Source of the DNA: Tipula vernalis
Taxonomy: Eukaryota; Arthropoda; Insecta; Diptera; Tipulidae
NCBI GenBank assembly: GCA_958295665.1
Contig: OY282558.1
Span: forward strand, 21,451,409 to 21,515,408
Length of the DNA stretch: 64,000 bases
Direction: 5' to 3'
Numbering within the stretch: position 1 is the stretch's first letter; each line of letters starts with the position of its first letter. The notes under the pieces were generated by a model that saw only the letters and a list, made by a program, of their open reading frames with translations, was not told the origin of the DNA and did no database searches. A program made the position numbers and the translations under genes. Positions 23,589-34,309 of this stretch are shown in pieces.

Positions 23589-24151
23589 GGGCCCGTATTC
23601 TTGAAATTCACCAAAAAAATTCGCCGGTGACTTTGGTATGAAACAATTTAAATTTTCGACTGAAATGATGTATTTCACTAGAAAATAATGGGCGACTTTT
23701 TTTGATCGAATTTCAAGAATACGGGCCCAGGGCCCGTATTCTTGAAATTCACCGAAAAAAGTCGCCCGTGAGTTTAGTACGAAACAATTTAAATTTTCGA
23801 CAGAAATGACGTATTTCACTAGAAAATCATGGGCGACTTTTTTTGATCGAATTTCAAGAATAGGGGCCCAGGGCCCGTATTCTTGAAATTCACCGAAAAA
23901 AGTCGCCGGTGACTTTGGTATGAAACAATTTAAATTCTCGTCTGAAATTACGTATTTCACTAGAAAATTACGGGCGACTTTTTTTGATCGAATTTCAAGA
24001 ATAGCGGCCCTGGGCCGTTATTCTTGAAATTCGATCAAAAAAATTCGCCCATTATTTTCTAGTGAAATACGACATTTCAGTCGAAAATTTAAATTGTTTC
24101 ATACCAAAGTCACCGGCAACTTTTTTCGGTGAACTTCAAGAATACGGGCTC
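23589..24151. repeat. Cluster of four 140-bp palindromic-ended repeat units
   Basis: Units at 23589-23728, 23730-23869 and 23871-24010 are direct repeats; 24012-24151 is the same unit inverted. Each unit begins GGGCCCGTATTCTTGAA and ends with its reverse complement, and each is separated by one base. The interior holds GTCGCC...GTGACTTTGGTATGAAAC and AGTGAAATAC blocks. The units look like a MITE that was tandemly amplified. The one inverted copy could allow the array to fold back. Confidence 0.9.
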
Positions 24152-24369
24152 AGCTTGCTTTGTGTTTAGAGATTAATATAGTAGTATTCAAATCTCGCTA
24201 GAGTTCTGACAGTTCTCGCGCAGAAAAAATTCATAGGTTCCCTAGACCATACCAAAACAAACGTTGTTTACATATGCGTGCATTTTTTTTTACACCTATT
24301 AATTTTCACATGAAATATGATTGCAATAACATAAAATCATAATCATTTTGAATATTTTTTGTATTTAAG

Positions 24370-24593
24370 TACACCTGTCCCTCGATTAACACGGTTCTTG
24401 ATTAACACGGATTTGATTTAACACGGTCGACGAATTGAGACAAAGTCTTGATTAACACGCGCAGAAGTTTCGCCGCGTTAATCAAGTACCGTGTTAATCG
24501 AGGGACTGGTGTATTAGTCGCGATTAACATAGTTTTGAGTTATACGGTAATTTGGCGGAACGTAATTACCGCGTTAATCGAGGGACAGGTGTA
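24370..24593. mobile_element. MITE with Tigger/pogo-like ends
   Basis: The left end is TA-CACCTGTCCCTCGATTAAC and the right end GTTAATCGAGGGACAGGTG-TA, a perfect 19-bp inverted repeat bracketed by TA, the target duplication of Tc1/mariner/pogo elements. The inside has several more GATTAACACGG words. There is no transposase, so it is non-autonomous. Confidence 0.8.
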
Positions 24594-24599
24594 TAATAC

Positions 24600-25300
24600 A
24601 TTTTAATCATTATTGATTATTTTATTCAGTGAATTAAAAATGTTATGTAGGTTTACTCTTTCAAGATTCTAATTTTATTCGAGTTTTCCGGAATATTCGA
24701 CATTTCTTGAGAATATCGGAATTAATCGAGTTTGTTCTGGGTGTTTAAGCATCTGGGTATTCGAGCTAATATAGTAGGCATTATTTAAGATTTTAAAGAT
24801 TTTTTTGAATTAAACGTGCTGGTATTCTGTTTTATGACCGTCCAGAGGTGAGATTCTAAATTCAAATTTTTGGATTTATCTAGATTTCCAAATTTAAATA
24901 GCGTTGAATGGCGTTTGACAACAAAATTATAAACATTATTCAATATTTTCGAGATTTTTCGAGGTTTTGCGATATCTGCTTGGTATTTTATTAAGATTAA
25001 TTCATATTCTTAGTGGTTTCTCGATTTTTCAAGAGTATTAAATGATTCTAAATTTATTTCGTGTTTTCTGGGAATATTTGATTTTTTGGTTTCTCGATAT
25101 TTTTCGGAATTTACAAGGGTTTGAATTGTATCATAATGCACCGGTCTAAGTGTGCGTAAGCAGCCACTCCAACCTACAAGGGTTTGAGCTGCGTCTTGGT
25201 ACGATTCCAGATTATTGTTGAACAGTATTCGATTAACATTCAACAAAAAATTAATAAAGTATAAATTAGCGTACACAGAAATAGAGCTGTGTGAATATTG
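24600..25300. other. Intronic AT-rich sequence, no gene seen
   Basis: Scattered TTCGAG/TCGAGTTT words recall the degenerate repeat at 22.2 kb. No gene evidence. Confidence 0.35.
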
Positions 25301-25313
25301 TGAAGAAGAAAAG

Positions 25314-25496
25314 TTGTAAGAGAATTCATCTGTATGTGTATTTAGTATGATTCGCTAATACTTAACGCACAGCACATTCTGTATATAGAATGTAAATTGT
25401 AGTATAATCAGTCCAGTCGCCGCGGCCTGATGAGAAAATTGATTTTTTCATAATCATAAGCTCATCAGTTCGAAACTGGATTGAATTCTCTTACAA
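25314..25496. repeat. 183-bp segment bounded by a 15-bp perfect inverted repeat
   Basis: TTGTAAGAGAATTCA at 25314-25328 is exactly mirrored by TGAATTCTCTTACAA at 25482-25496. The inside also contains a small hairpin (ACATTCTGTATATAGAATGT near 25372) and the hammerhead-like core listed separately. It may be a small structured mobile element. Confidence 0.6.
25408..25484 (+). ncRNA. Hammerhead-ribozyme-like core (type III topology), candidate
   Basis: All invariant core pieces occur in the right order. The 5' strand of helix III is 25408-25417, ending in U, then C (25418, cleavage site GUC). An 8-nt GCCGCGGC comes next, then CUGAUGA at 25427-25433. A stem II hairpin runs from G25434 to C25471, then GAA (25472-25474) and the 3' strand of helix III at 25475-25484. 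Helix III is 10 bp with one G-U pair and includes the required A15.1-U16.1. Weak points: helix I is only an 8-nt palindrome, which cannot make a normal hairpin in cis, stem II has an internal loop, and CUGAUGAG can pair with CUCAUCAG downstream. Not tested. Confidence 0.4.
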
Positions 25497-25499
25497 TCT

Positions 25500-27110
25500 T
25501 CGTAACATATTAAAATCATATAGTATTCGAGATTTGTGAGATTTTGAGATTGGATGATCGTTAATGATTCAGATTATTGCAGATTTTCCATATAATTCGT
25601 AACTTTTTCTTATTACTGAAAACTATTCAAAGTTCCCAAAAGAAAATAATTCAGAAAGGCAAAGTTGTTAATGGAACAAAAATTTTGAAAACAAATTGTT
25701 TTTGAACACTTGTGGTTGTTTAAACCAATAAAGGTGAGCCAGCTATACAGCTAATGCTCCAGCTATACAAAAATTGTCAAGGACAATGGGGTCATCTATC
25801 TGTATTAATGCCCTTGACCTTCAGGACAATTTTCAAGATCAGTTGAAGGTCGGAAGGAGGGAAATTTTCCGTCGGAATACGTATTTTCCATGACCTACCA
25901 AAGTCACCTGAAGGAATATATTTTAGTTAATAATGCTTATGATTGATTTGCTATGAAAATTTAAAAAAAAATTTTTTGCTGATAGCCCTGCGCACTGTAA
26001 CCAGAAAAGAAGTCATGGTTTATATCCTTGATAAACCAGTTTTTGGCCTCAATGCATGCCTCGTCCTTGGTCCTTAACTACGTTACTTGAGCTTGAGCAA
26101 TCGCTATACTCGTAATTTGTTATTAGTCGCATTTCTTGACGTTTGATCTGATCCAGATCAGAATCATGTCTCATGAAACGACACCAAAATGCATAGAACA
26201 AACAAATATATACCAAATTTCAATTTTCTGTCTCGTTTCGTTTTGAATCTGCCTCTTCAAACTCGTACTATATTCATCATATTCTTTGACGCTTTACAAA
26301 ATTACAAATTGTTCAAGTACATTTTAATAGCTGGACAAATTATTAGACCACCATTTGTGATCCAAAATATATGTTGGATTAAATGTTGTTGTTGCTTCAC
26401 ATAAAAGTTTTGATCTGATCCGGATCACTATGCTTCAAGAAATGCAGCTATTTTTTTAGGTCCTATACTAGTCCATGTAATCCGAGGTTGGTGCGTTTAG
26501 AGAATCGCCACCCTCATTGTTATTGTAGTAGAAAGTCCTACAGAATGGATCCTCCAGCTGTGGCATGGCTAATTGTACCGGAAGTCACCTGATACCCGTA
26601 GTTTTGAGGTAACAGGAAAATATCCCGGCGCACAAGTCTCAGATTAGATTGGGGATTATTTTATCGAGATTATCTCCTTTACATCCATTATATTTTTAGA
26701 TGGGTCACCTCTGGAATGGTTTGAAAGTGCAATTCTTCACCGTGTGTAACAGTCGTGAAACGGGAGAGGCTATGTTGCTTACTTTTTTTATTTCGTACCG
26801 CTTCCCACACTAATTTCCCATAATTTGCATGTTTTGTCTTCCCATCCCCATAGAATTTCACAACACATGCTAATTCGTACTACGTCTTATGTACGAATTT
26901 CCTGTTATTTTGGTTATTATTATTAAAAACCAAATCGATTTGTCCATAAATATTACACTTCAAACCGTAACCAAGAAAAAAATGTTGTGGTGAACCAAAG
27001 CCAACAAAAATGTTTATGCAAGCCATACTATATCTATGAGGCACACATGCTATTAAATTCCAATCCTAATATTTCTATAATTGTTAGTGATATTTTCTAC
27101 TGTTTTTGAT
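25500..27110. other. Intronic sequence, no gene seen
   Basis: No coding evidence. TTTGATCTGATCC occurs twice (about 26141 and 26409), within near-palindromes of GATCTGATCCGGATCA type. Nothing else stands out. Confidence 0.4.
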
Positions 27111-27559
27111 ACAAACTACAATTTATGCTGTGTGCCTCAGAAGACTTTTAAAACTAAACTTTTGTAAGACCCAGTAATTCATGCAATATTTAAACAGATG
27201 TCACTTGGTTAAAAGTATTCAATTGTGCCTTACAGCCAACTAAACTTTTCAATGTCTCGTTTAAATAAATTACGGCTACTAAAAAATAAACCGAATCGTT
27301 TATTAAAAGTATATAATTCAAAATAAGATTTATATATATGGTATATGTAGGATTTAAGGTATCCGAATTTGTTCAACTCAATTAGGATGCAGCCTGTATC
27401 GTATTTTATGTTAAATTTAAATTGTATAATACTTTTTATATTATTCCTGTTATGTAAAACGATTATTAACTATCCAATCAGATTAAAGCAATTGATTTTG
27501 GTGTTTCGAGTAGTAAACAACTCGTGCTTTTTATTAAAAACTAAATAAACTCTACACTT

Positions 27560-27576
27560 TGGGGCTCAACCGGGAT
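27560..27576 (+). promoter_or_regulatory. Candidate retroelement primer binding site
   Basis: TGGGGCTCAACCGGGAT follows an A/T-rich stretch that would be the end of a 5' LTR (TAAATAAACTCTACACT). It has the TGG start and tRNA-3'-end complementarity expected of a minus-strand primer site, and resembles the tRNA-Pro-type site of some retroviruses. The tRNA was not identified. Confidence 0.45.
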
Positions 27577-27857
27577 CGATCAGTGGGTAGTTTTGAGCAA
27601 CATATATTAAGGAAATTCCTTAACCTATTGAGTTTTCTTGAAGCAAATGTGTAGTTTTGTACGTTTAGGTTTAGTTTTGGTGCGTTCAAGACATTGTGTT
27701 CCAAACATGGAAAACCGACCGATTAAACATATAAGTTTGTGGTGATTAACGTGTATACAACTTTATCGTGAAGTTAATATAGTTAACGAATTTTTATATC
27801 CGTGAGGGATTTTCCATATACCAAGATTTGTGGTGATATAAAGTGCCGTTGAATAAC

Positions 27858-28165
27858 ACCGAATTCGTGAGTCGAGAAATATTGTATAAAGTATCGTATT
27901 TTGTACCAAGGCAGTATCAAACGGCTAAAGTAATACGCATGATATTTAAAAACAAGTGCTGTTGTACGCAGTTTCAATTTGGCGAAGATCAAAGATAAAA
28001 TCAGAACGGTAATTCTAAGATCACCGAATTTGTGAGTCGAGAAATATAAAGTACCGTATTATGTACCAAGGATGTTTGCGTGAAAATTAAAAAATAAGTG
28101 TTGTTGGATAGAGTTTTAATTTAGTGAAGATAAAAGATAAAACTACAACGGTTCTTATAGTTTAT
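27858..28165 (+). repeat. Tandem duplication in the gypsy 5' leader
   Basis: Two units of about 140-160 bp begin with CACCGAATT.GTGAGTCGAG (near 27858 and 28021). They share GTACCAAGG, AAGTG.TGTTG and GAAGATAAAAGATAAAA-type blocks before the gag start. They have diverged moderately. Confidence 0.6.
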
Positions 28166-28367
28166 TGTGTTTATATATGAAGTAAAGTTGTTTTGATTTT
28201 GGGGCTGAAAGTGAGGTTTGCTATTACATAACAAATTATTAAGAAATTTTAACTGAGATGGGCCGAAAAAAAATAATCTTCATAATTCACCTGAAATTGA
28301 GGACAAACGGCAGAGAACCTAACGGCAACCAACAGGAAGATAATACCCAGTTACAAGAGAAATCAGA

Positions 28368-29480
28368 ATGAAATCTACTATCGTGTTTACTGCTGGAGCT
28401 TACTTAAGTTTTAGAGATGTCGAAGAATCGCTTTCGAAGTTTAGCGGGGAGGATGATTATCCCGTCGAGAAATGGATTCAGGATGTCGAAGATGCTGCTG
28501 TATGTATGAAATGGAATGCTGAACAGAAAGTTATTTATTCAAAAAGACTGTTAACTGGAACAGCAAAAGACAGTTTACGTTTGGCGGTTACTGATACCTG
28601 GGAAAATCTAACCACACATTTAGTCAACGAGTCAAAAAAAAAGTGGATTCTGCTGTGATTCATAGGCGCATGGCAGAGAGGAAGTAAAAGAAAGATGATT
28701 CTTTCAAAAATTATTTAATCGCTATGCGTGAACTAGGTCAAACCGGTAACTTGGAAGATGATTCGATAATCGATTACTATATAAGTGAAATAACGGATTA
28801 TGAACATAATAAGGCGGTTTTATAAGGATCAACCTCTATGAATGATTTCAAAAGTAAACTCGTAATTTATGAAGAAATCAAACAAAAAATCAAGATAAAA
28901 GTACCAATCGAGAGCGTAACAACAAAGCCAATTGAGAACAAAAAGTCAAATAGATTCCGAAGAATGCCAAGATGTTACAACTGTGGTGGAACCGGGCATC
29001 TAGGAAAAGATTGCGCGAAAAAATCTGATGGTTCAAAGTTCCAAATCTTGTTCAATGGAAAGGAACTTTGTGGACTAGTTGATACCGGAAGCGACATTAG
29101 TTAATGTCGCATAAAAAATTCATTGGAACGGGCATTTGCGAATTTAGCGAGGAGTGTATAATATTCCATGGTGCGGGGTCCAGAGATGTATCAACCGTAG
29201 CTAGGTTTAATGCAAAGCTAAAAATAGAGGATGAAGTATATGAGACCACAATTCACATAGTTTCTGATGTAATATTGCCAGTTGACTTTTTATTGGGTAG
29301 AGATTTGAGTACAGGTTTGATAAATCAAACGCCGACTGGAATTAAAATGAGAAAATTCATTCCGGGAAACGTTTCAATGGTGATCAAGCATGGAAGACTT
29401 CCGTTGAACATAAACCATGGCGCATAGAATTCGATTATTGGTAGTAAACTAAAATCCAGAGAAGAGAACGCCATATTGAG
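28368..29480 (+). pseudogene. Ty3/gypsy gag-protease remnant
   Basis: A capsid-like frame (FSGEDDYPVEKWIQDVE..) opens at 28368 and breaks at about 28658. It resumes as YLIAMRELGQTGNLEDDSI in another frame. From 28838 a frame carries the CCHC zinc knuckle CYNCGGTGHLGKDC (28973-29014) and the protease active site GLVDTGSDIS (29074-29103) before a stop. Protease-like sequence continues at 29104-29427 (ILPVDFLLGRDL). ELTDEKPIAYKLNY, the lead-in to RT, follows, and the element is then interrupted by the palindrome at 29514. RT, RNase H and integrase are absent. Dead element. Confidence 0.8.
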
Positions 29481-29513
29481 CTGACCGATGAGAAACCGAT
29501 TGCTTATAAACTG

Positions 29514-29786
29514 AATTATGTAAGAAAATTATTAAATTTGTTGAAACTGTATGATTTTAATTAACAATGGTTAAAATATCGTGCATTTATTAAAAATAAA
29601 ATTTAAAAATTTAACAGTTTTAATACAAAATTTCATTTTATCGTTTTAATTTACGATGATAAATTGAAATTTTGTATTAAAACTGTTAAAATTTTAAATT
29701 TTATTTTTAGTAAAGGCACGATATTTTAACTATCGTTCATTAAAATCATACAGTTTTAACTATTTTAATAATTATGTTACATAATT
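29514..29786. repeat. 273-bp near-perfect palindrome (foldback MITE)
   Basis: Arms of about 130 bp mirror each other almost to the centre (near 29648). Shared blocks include ACTGTATGATTTTAAT, GTTAAAATATCGTGC, AAAAATAAAATTTAAA and AACAGTTTTAATACAAAAT. It sits directly after the truncated gypsy frame. No coding capacity. Confidence 0.85.
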
Positions 29787-30000
29787 TGGTAAAAAAGGGA
29801 ATATCGTTCTCATTACTCGTTCTCAATGTGTACCGAGCTTTACTGACTACGTATTTTAAACTGTATGTCATACAAATTGAAAAGTCGTCGAAAAGTAACC
29901 TCGTAAACTGCCTTTTCACCAAGCATCTATGAGGAAATAGCAAAAGCTTCAAAATTTGAAAAGTTTGGTTTGAAAAGTCTTCTGAGGCACACAGCATTAA

Positions 30001-32435
30001 AGTCGAAGTATGTAAAGATTATACGAAGCATGTAAAGATTATGGTCATCTAGTATGCTTATAATAAAATTTTACTTATACATACGCATTTTAGTAGTCTT
30101 GGAGTTATATCTACGACTTAAAACTGTAGACTGGGTTATCAAATTAGATTCCAGAATCATTATTATAATAGGTTGTCATTCCAGTTTTTAAATGACACAA
30201 AAGGATTTTAATAAAAACACACAACCCGTAAAAACAAAGTTTTTGACTATACTATATATCCTTTATATATAAGACTCGGTCGATTGCAATTCAGTTTCGA
30301 CCTTCTTCACCATGACTAAAATTTAAAATTCAATGAGTAACGGTCATTCAAAAAATAAATTTGAATTTTAAACTTACTTGAAGAAACGAAAGATTGAATT
30401 TTTTAAATTGAAAATTAAAGAAAAAACTTAGTTAAAGTATGTTGATCGAACTGAAATTTTGACAAAAAGTATTGTTAGGTGACAAAAGTCGATGTGCAAA
30501 ATTTCAGCGCGAGAGGATCACGGGAAGTGGGTCAATTTTGAACTTGAAGATCGTAACGCCACTCAAGCAAGCAATCAAGTAGGTGAAGTTAATATAAAGG
30601 ATATAAAAATAGGCTAAGAACCGTCACAATACAAAATGGCAGACCTAACTCCAAAAAGATTAAAATGCGTTTGTAACACTTAAATACTGAGGTGACGATA
30701 TATAAATAACAACAGTTGACGCAACATAATGTGAACGCGCGACTAGTTTATCGATAAATTCACCTCGTTGTCATGTGACGAAAAACACCCATGATGACGG
30801 AAATATTTGTTTAACTTAGTGATATACAGCGCCAAATTATTTCAATCGTAACTTTTTAACTCAACATAATATTTAACAAATTGGTCGAAATATGTTCATT
30901 CTTTAATAAAACTTAAAACTATAAATACATTTTGGTGAATAATCTGTTTTTCAAATTAGGATTTAATGAACTGTTACTAAACACATCTGCCATAATTTAT
31001 TTCATTTATAAAAAACCATTTAGGCATACGAATTGTTGGCTTACGTATTATACAGACCACATTTTGTCATATTCGTTTACTACATTTACCTAATTAAATT
31101 AAAGATTTGGAAATAATACGCGACCTTATATTGATTTTGTGTACAAAATATACGAACAAACGTATAAGGATTTGATATTTACAAACCACCTTAGCCTTTG
31201 TTATTATAGCACAACTTCGGTTGACTGCTGACAATACCAATATTCTTTTCTCGTGTACATATTTAATTGTGCACAACCTTATGATAATCCCAATTTTTCT
31301 TCTTATTAGATAGAGGGTCGATACATTTTTCCTTTAAAAAATATGAATTATATACTTACGAGAATTACGTATGTATGGTATAATTTGTCATACATTTTCA
31401 CGCATATATACGGACCATTGAACAAATTAAATTAAGTCACGTTTGAAATGAAAATTAAAAAATTTTACGGTTATGTACTAATATTTAAATGGTATGTGAC
31501 ACAAATTCAGCTTTTGCAGTATTTTCATTTGAAATTTATCATGCTTTATTTTTTTTAAACAAACAAAATTGAAAATTCCAAGGGAAAAGCAACAAAGTGT
31601 ACAACTGAAACCAAGTTGTGAACCACTTTTAACTCGCAACAATATTTTTATTCCACGATTTTTTATTTTAATAGTTTGCCAAATAATACATTTTTTTTTT
31701 AATTGTTAGTAATTCTGCCACCTAGTTGTAATATATACTATAGATCATAATAAAACCTAAATTTTTTATGTCTAGTTTATTGATCTAAAATATGGGTAAG
31801 TATGTACCTGACACCAGGGTGAATGTCGGAAAAACAATCAGTTTGTGTTTGAATTTGAATTTCAAAATAGTTCGATAAGGGAAAATATTTAATGGTTTGG
31901 AAATAATTTTTAGTATTTTACCTATAGGATCACGCATTTAACGTGTACGACGTAAGTATAAAAATATATTTGTTCTTTATGTTGTTATGTAAGCTAAATT
32001 GGTTTATTAATTAAATACGTGTACTATACAGTGATAATTAAAAAGTATCTCATAAAATACTTATGTAGAATTAATATTTCGGGAGGCCTTTACTTTTACA
32101 GACACATTGCTGAAACGATATATGTATGCATTTTTGTGATGTTTAACAATATATTTTGTTATAAAGTGTCTATGCAATATTATTTATTATTAGCTCATTT
32201 AATTATTTATGTTAGGACAATTTTACAGATTTTTCTTTTCATTCAAATATTCTTATCCAATTTATTGAGATTGTTCTAAAATTCCACCATTCAATCAATG
32301 TTTGTTACCAAATTGACAATTTTTAATGGGTATAACAAAAACGGGTGTTAAATCTAAAATCAACTTACGTAGAAGTGCAAGGTTTTACTAAAGCTCAGTG
32401 ATAACAAACCGATACAAATCAAATTAAACAGTTTT
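30001..32435. other. Intronic AT-rich sequence, no gene seen
   Basis: Small frames here, including a hydrophobic 86-codon one at 32019-32279, have no recognisable motif and match the expectation for AT-rich DNA. Confidence 0.4.
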
Positions 32436-32448
32436 TCTTATATGGTCA

Positions 32449-33080
32449 GAATGAATACCGAAAATGCTTTAAATGTTGTTCCTGAATTTAATGGGAAAAA
32501 TGTGAAAGCTTATACAAGTTTATAGCATGTTGTGATGTAGTGTTTAAAACACAGTGGAGAAAGCCGATGAAGGAAATTTCTGAGATATCGTTCAAGTTAA
32601 GTTATGTGGTTTAGCTTATGACATAGTAAAAAACTCCGAATTTAAGACGTCGTCATATCTTAAATCAAAATTAAAATCACAGGTTGGTGATTCAAAAAAT
32701 AAAACAAACCTACTAAGGTAAAGCTTGGCCAAAAGCAATTCAAAATTTAAATTCTAATAAAGGATTAAGGGCTTTTCAAGCAGGTTTTTACAATAGTTCT
32801 GTCAAATTGTTGATTAAAACAGATCTTTACAACCAAGTCAACTAGCGTCTAACCATTCAAAATTCAATACAATTGATAGCTTGAAAGTTAAATGTCAAAT
32901 ATGGAATAGGAATAGGACTTAGTTCTCCTGATTATTATGAACGATATAAACCACAAAACCTTTCGTCACTTAGTAGTACATTTAATCAGTTCAATCGTAA
33001 TCCAATAGCACATGCTATTGCAAAAATATTTTCCATCATATCAGTCAGTGTCGCAACAGACTTTAGAATTTCACATTATT
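32449..33080 (+). pseudogene. Second Ty3/gypsy gag remnant
   Basis: MNTENALNVVPEFNGKNVKAY begins at 32449. Later pieces, QVKLCGLAYDIVKNSEF (32595-32645) and SPDYYERYKPQNLSSLSSTFNQFNRNP, lie in different frames. The words match capsid regions of gypsy-type (errantivirus-like) gag. Many stops; dead. Confidence 0.6.
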
Positions 33081-33099
33081 TTTAATTAATAAAAACGCC

Positions 33100-33640
33100 A
33101 AAAATATTCTATTTTATTTTGATTTATTTTGTTGTTGTTTAGTTTGTTATTAAAAAATGTAATTTATTTATTGCAAATTAATTCATCATTTTTTACAAGA
33201 TTTTTTTAATTTATATATTTATTCCACCACCATTTTTAGGTGTTAACTTTTAATTGTTAACGAGTGTGCGTGAGCTCCATACCAAATTCGAGATGAGATT
33301 GATCGGTGAGAAAAAGAAAGATTAAAGTTTATTTTGCTTTGCGTTTGTTTGTATTTGTTCGTCGTGCTACGAACCCAATACGCATTCGATGTGGAATGTG
33401 TGTCGCCAAGTTTGTAGTGGTTAATTGGGTGAACCGCTACAGGACTCTCCCGCAAGTGAGTTCCTCCCAGCGAAACATGGTTGGTTTCGGTCTGTCTAGC
33501 TTCGTAAAAATGGTGTTGGTGCTTTAAGCTTAATAAACAACAATGAAAATGAAGTTGATGTTAAAAATTTAGTTCTCTAATTTTAACATATTTCCTATTT
33601 CAAAAGCTTCACATAATATCAAAAAACGTTTCAGTACCCT
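33100..33640. other. Sequence between gypsy gag and RT remnants, possible LTR
   Basis: TGTTAAC...GTTAACGAG at 33241 and an AATAAACAAC word at 33530 bracket a less AT-rich stretch that could be an LTR with flanking decay. No paired copy was found. Confidence 0.25.
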
Positions 33641-33699
33641 TTAAAATCAACTTAATCTATCAAGTCTTAATAACGAAGAAAAAAATTCGAGTTTTTCGT

Positions 33700-34190
33700 G
33701 ACAGAAATACAGAGTCAAACCACTAAAATGTTAAGAGACGGAGTAATAGAGCCTAATACTAGTCCTTAGAACTTTCCACTTTTGGCAGTCCCTAAAAAAT
33801 CAAATAATAATGGTTATTCCAAGAGTTCGAGGATTGTAGTGGATTTCCGAAATTTGATCACTGTTGGGGATGTTTTTCCATTACCAAATATCAATGAAAT
33901 ATTAGATCAGCTCGGAAAGTCACAATACTCGTACTTCAGCATTTTGGATTTATTCACAGGATACCATCAAGTAGTTTTCGACGTCAAAGATCGATCTAAA
34001 ACTGCTTTTTGGCTTAAAAGGAATACCAACAACCTTCCAAAGATTAATGAATACTGTTTTATCTGGAATTATAGGAATTAAGTGTTTTGTGTACCTGGAC
34101 GATATTGTGGTTTACGTTCGAAGTATAGTTGATAAACTATCGGATGTTTACGAATGTCTGAGAAAATTTAAGTGGTATATTTGCGACATA
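33700..34190 (+). pseudogene. Ty3/gypsy reverse transcriptase remnant
   Basis: LRDGVIEPNTSP (33730) leads into AVPKKSN..RIVVDFRNL, FPLPNINEILDQLGKSQYS, LDLFTGYHQVVFDVKDRSKTAF (RT motif A, D intact) and, in another frame after a small deletion, CFVYLDDIVVY (motif C, YLDD). This is the Ty3/gypsy RT order. One internal deletion and frameshifts make it non-functional. It probably belongs with the gag at 32.4 kb. Confidence 0.85.
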
Positions 34191-34309
34191 TAATTACACA
34201 GCAGGCGATAAAACCTGATCATTCATAAATCTCAGTCATATTAAATTATCCTGTACCCAAAGACACTAAATCAATCAAAAGTTTTTGTCTTGAATCTGAC
34301 CAACAATGC

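Larger units (their letters stand above)
27121..30000. repeat. Inverted repeat arms (about 45 bp) bracketing a gypsy remnant
   Basis: GCTGTGTGCCTCAGAAGAC near 27127 is mirrored by GTCTTCTGAGGCACACAGC near 29977; similarity extends for about 45 bp. A partial third copy (GAGGCACACATGCT) lies at 27038. The arms flank the gypsy gag/protease remnant and a large palindrome. Confidence 0.55.

Noticed and set aside
23547..23960. A 137-codon minus-strand frame with internal near-repeats of about 47 residues
   Set aside because: The repeats are just the translation of the 140-bp DNA units, which happen to lack stops; noncoding variation pattern and palindromic ends argue against a protein.
23589..24151. 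CRISPR-like regular repeats
   Set aside because: Units are contiguous with one base between them and no unique spacers, and the host is a eukaryote.
25441..25484. tRNA-like folding (7-nt loop on a 5-bp stem followed by a GTTCGAA loop)
   Set aside because: No acceptor stem and no A-box-like D arm could be found; the hammerhead reading explains more of the paired bases.
32019..32279. 86-codon hydrophobic plus-strand frame
   Set aside because: Composition explained by AT-rich DNA; no motif.
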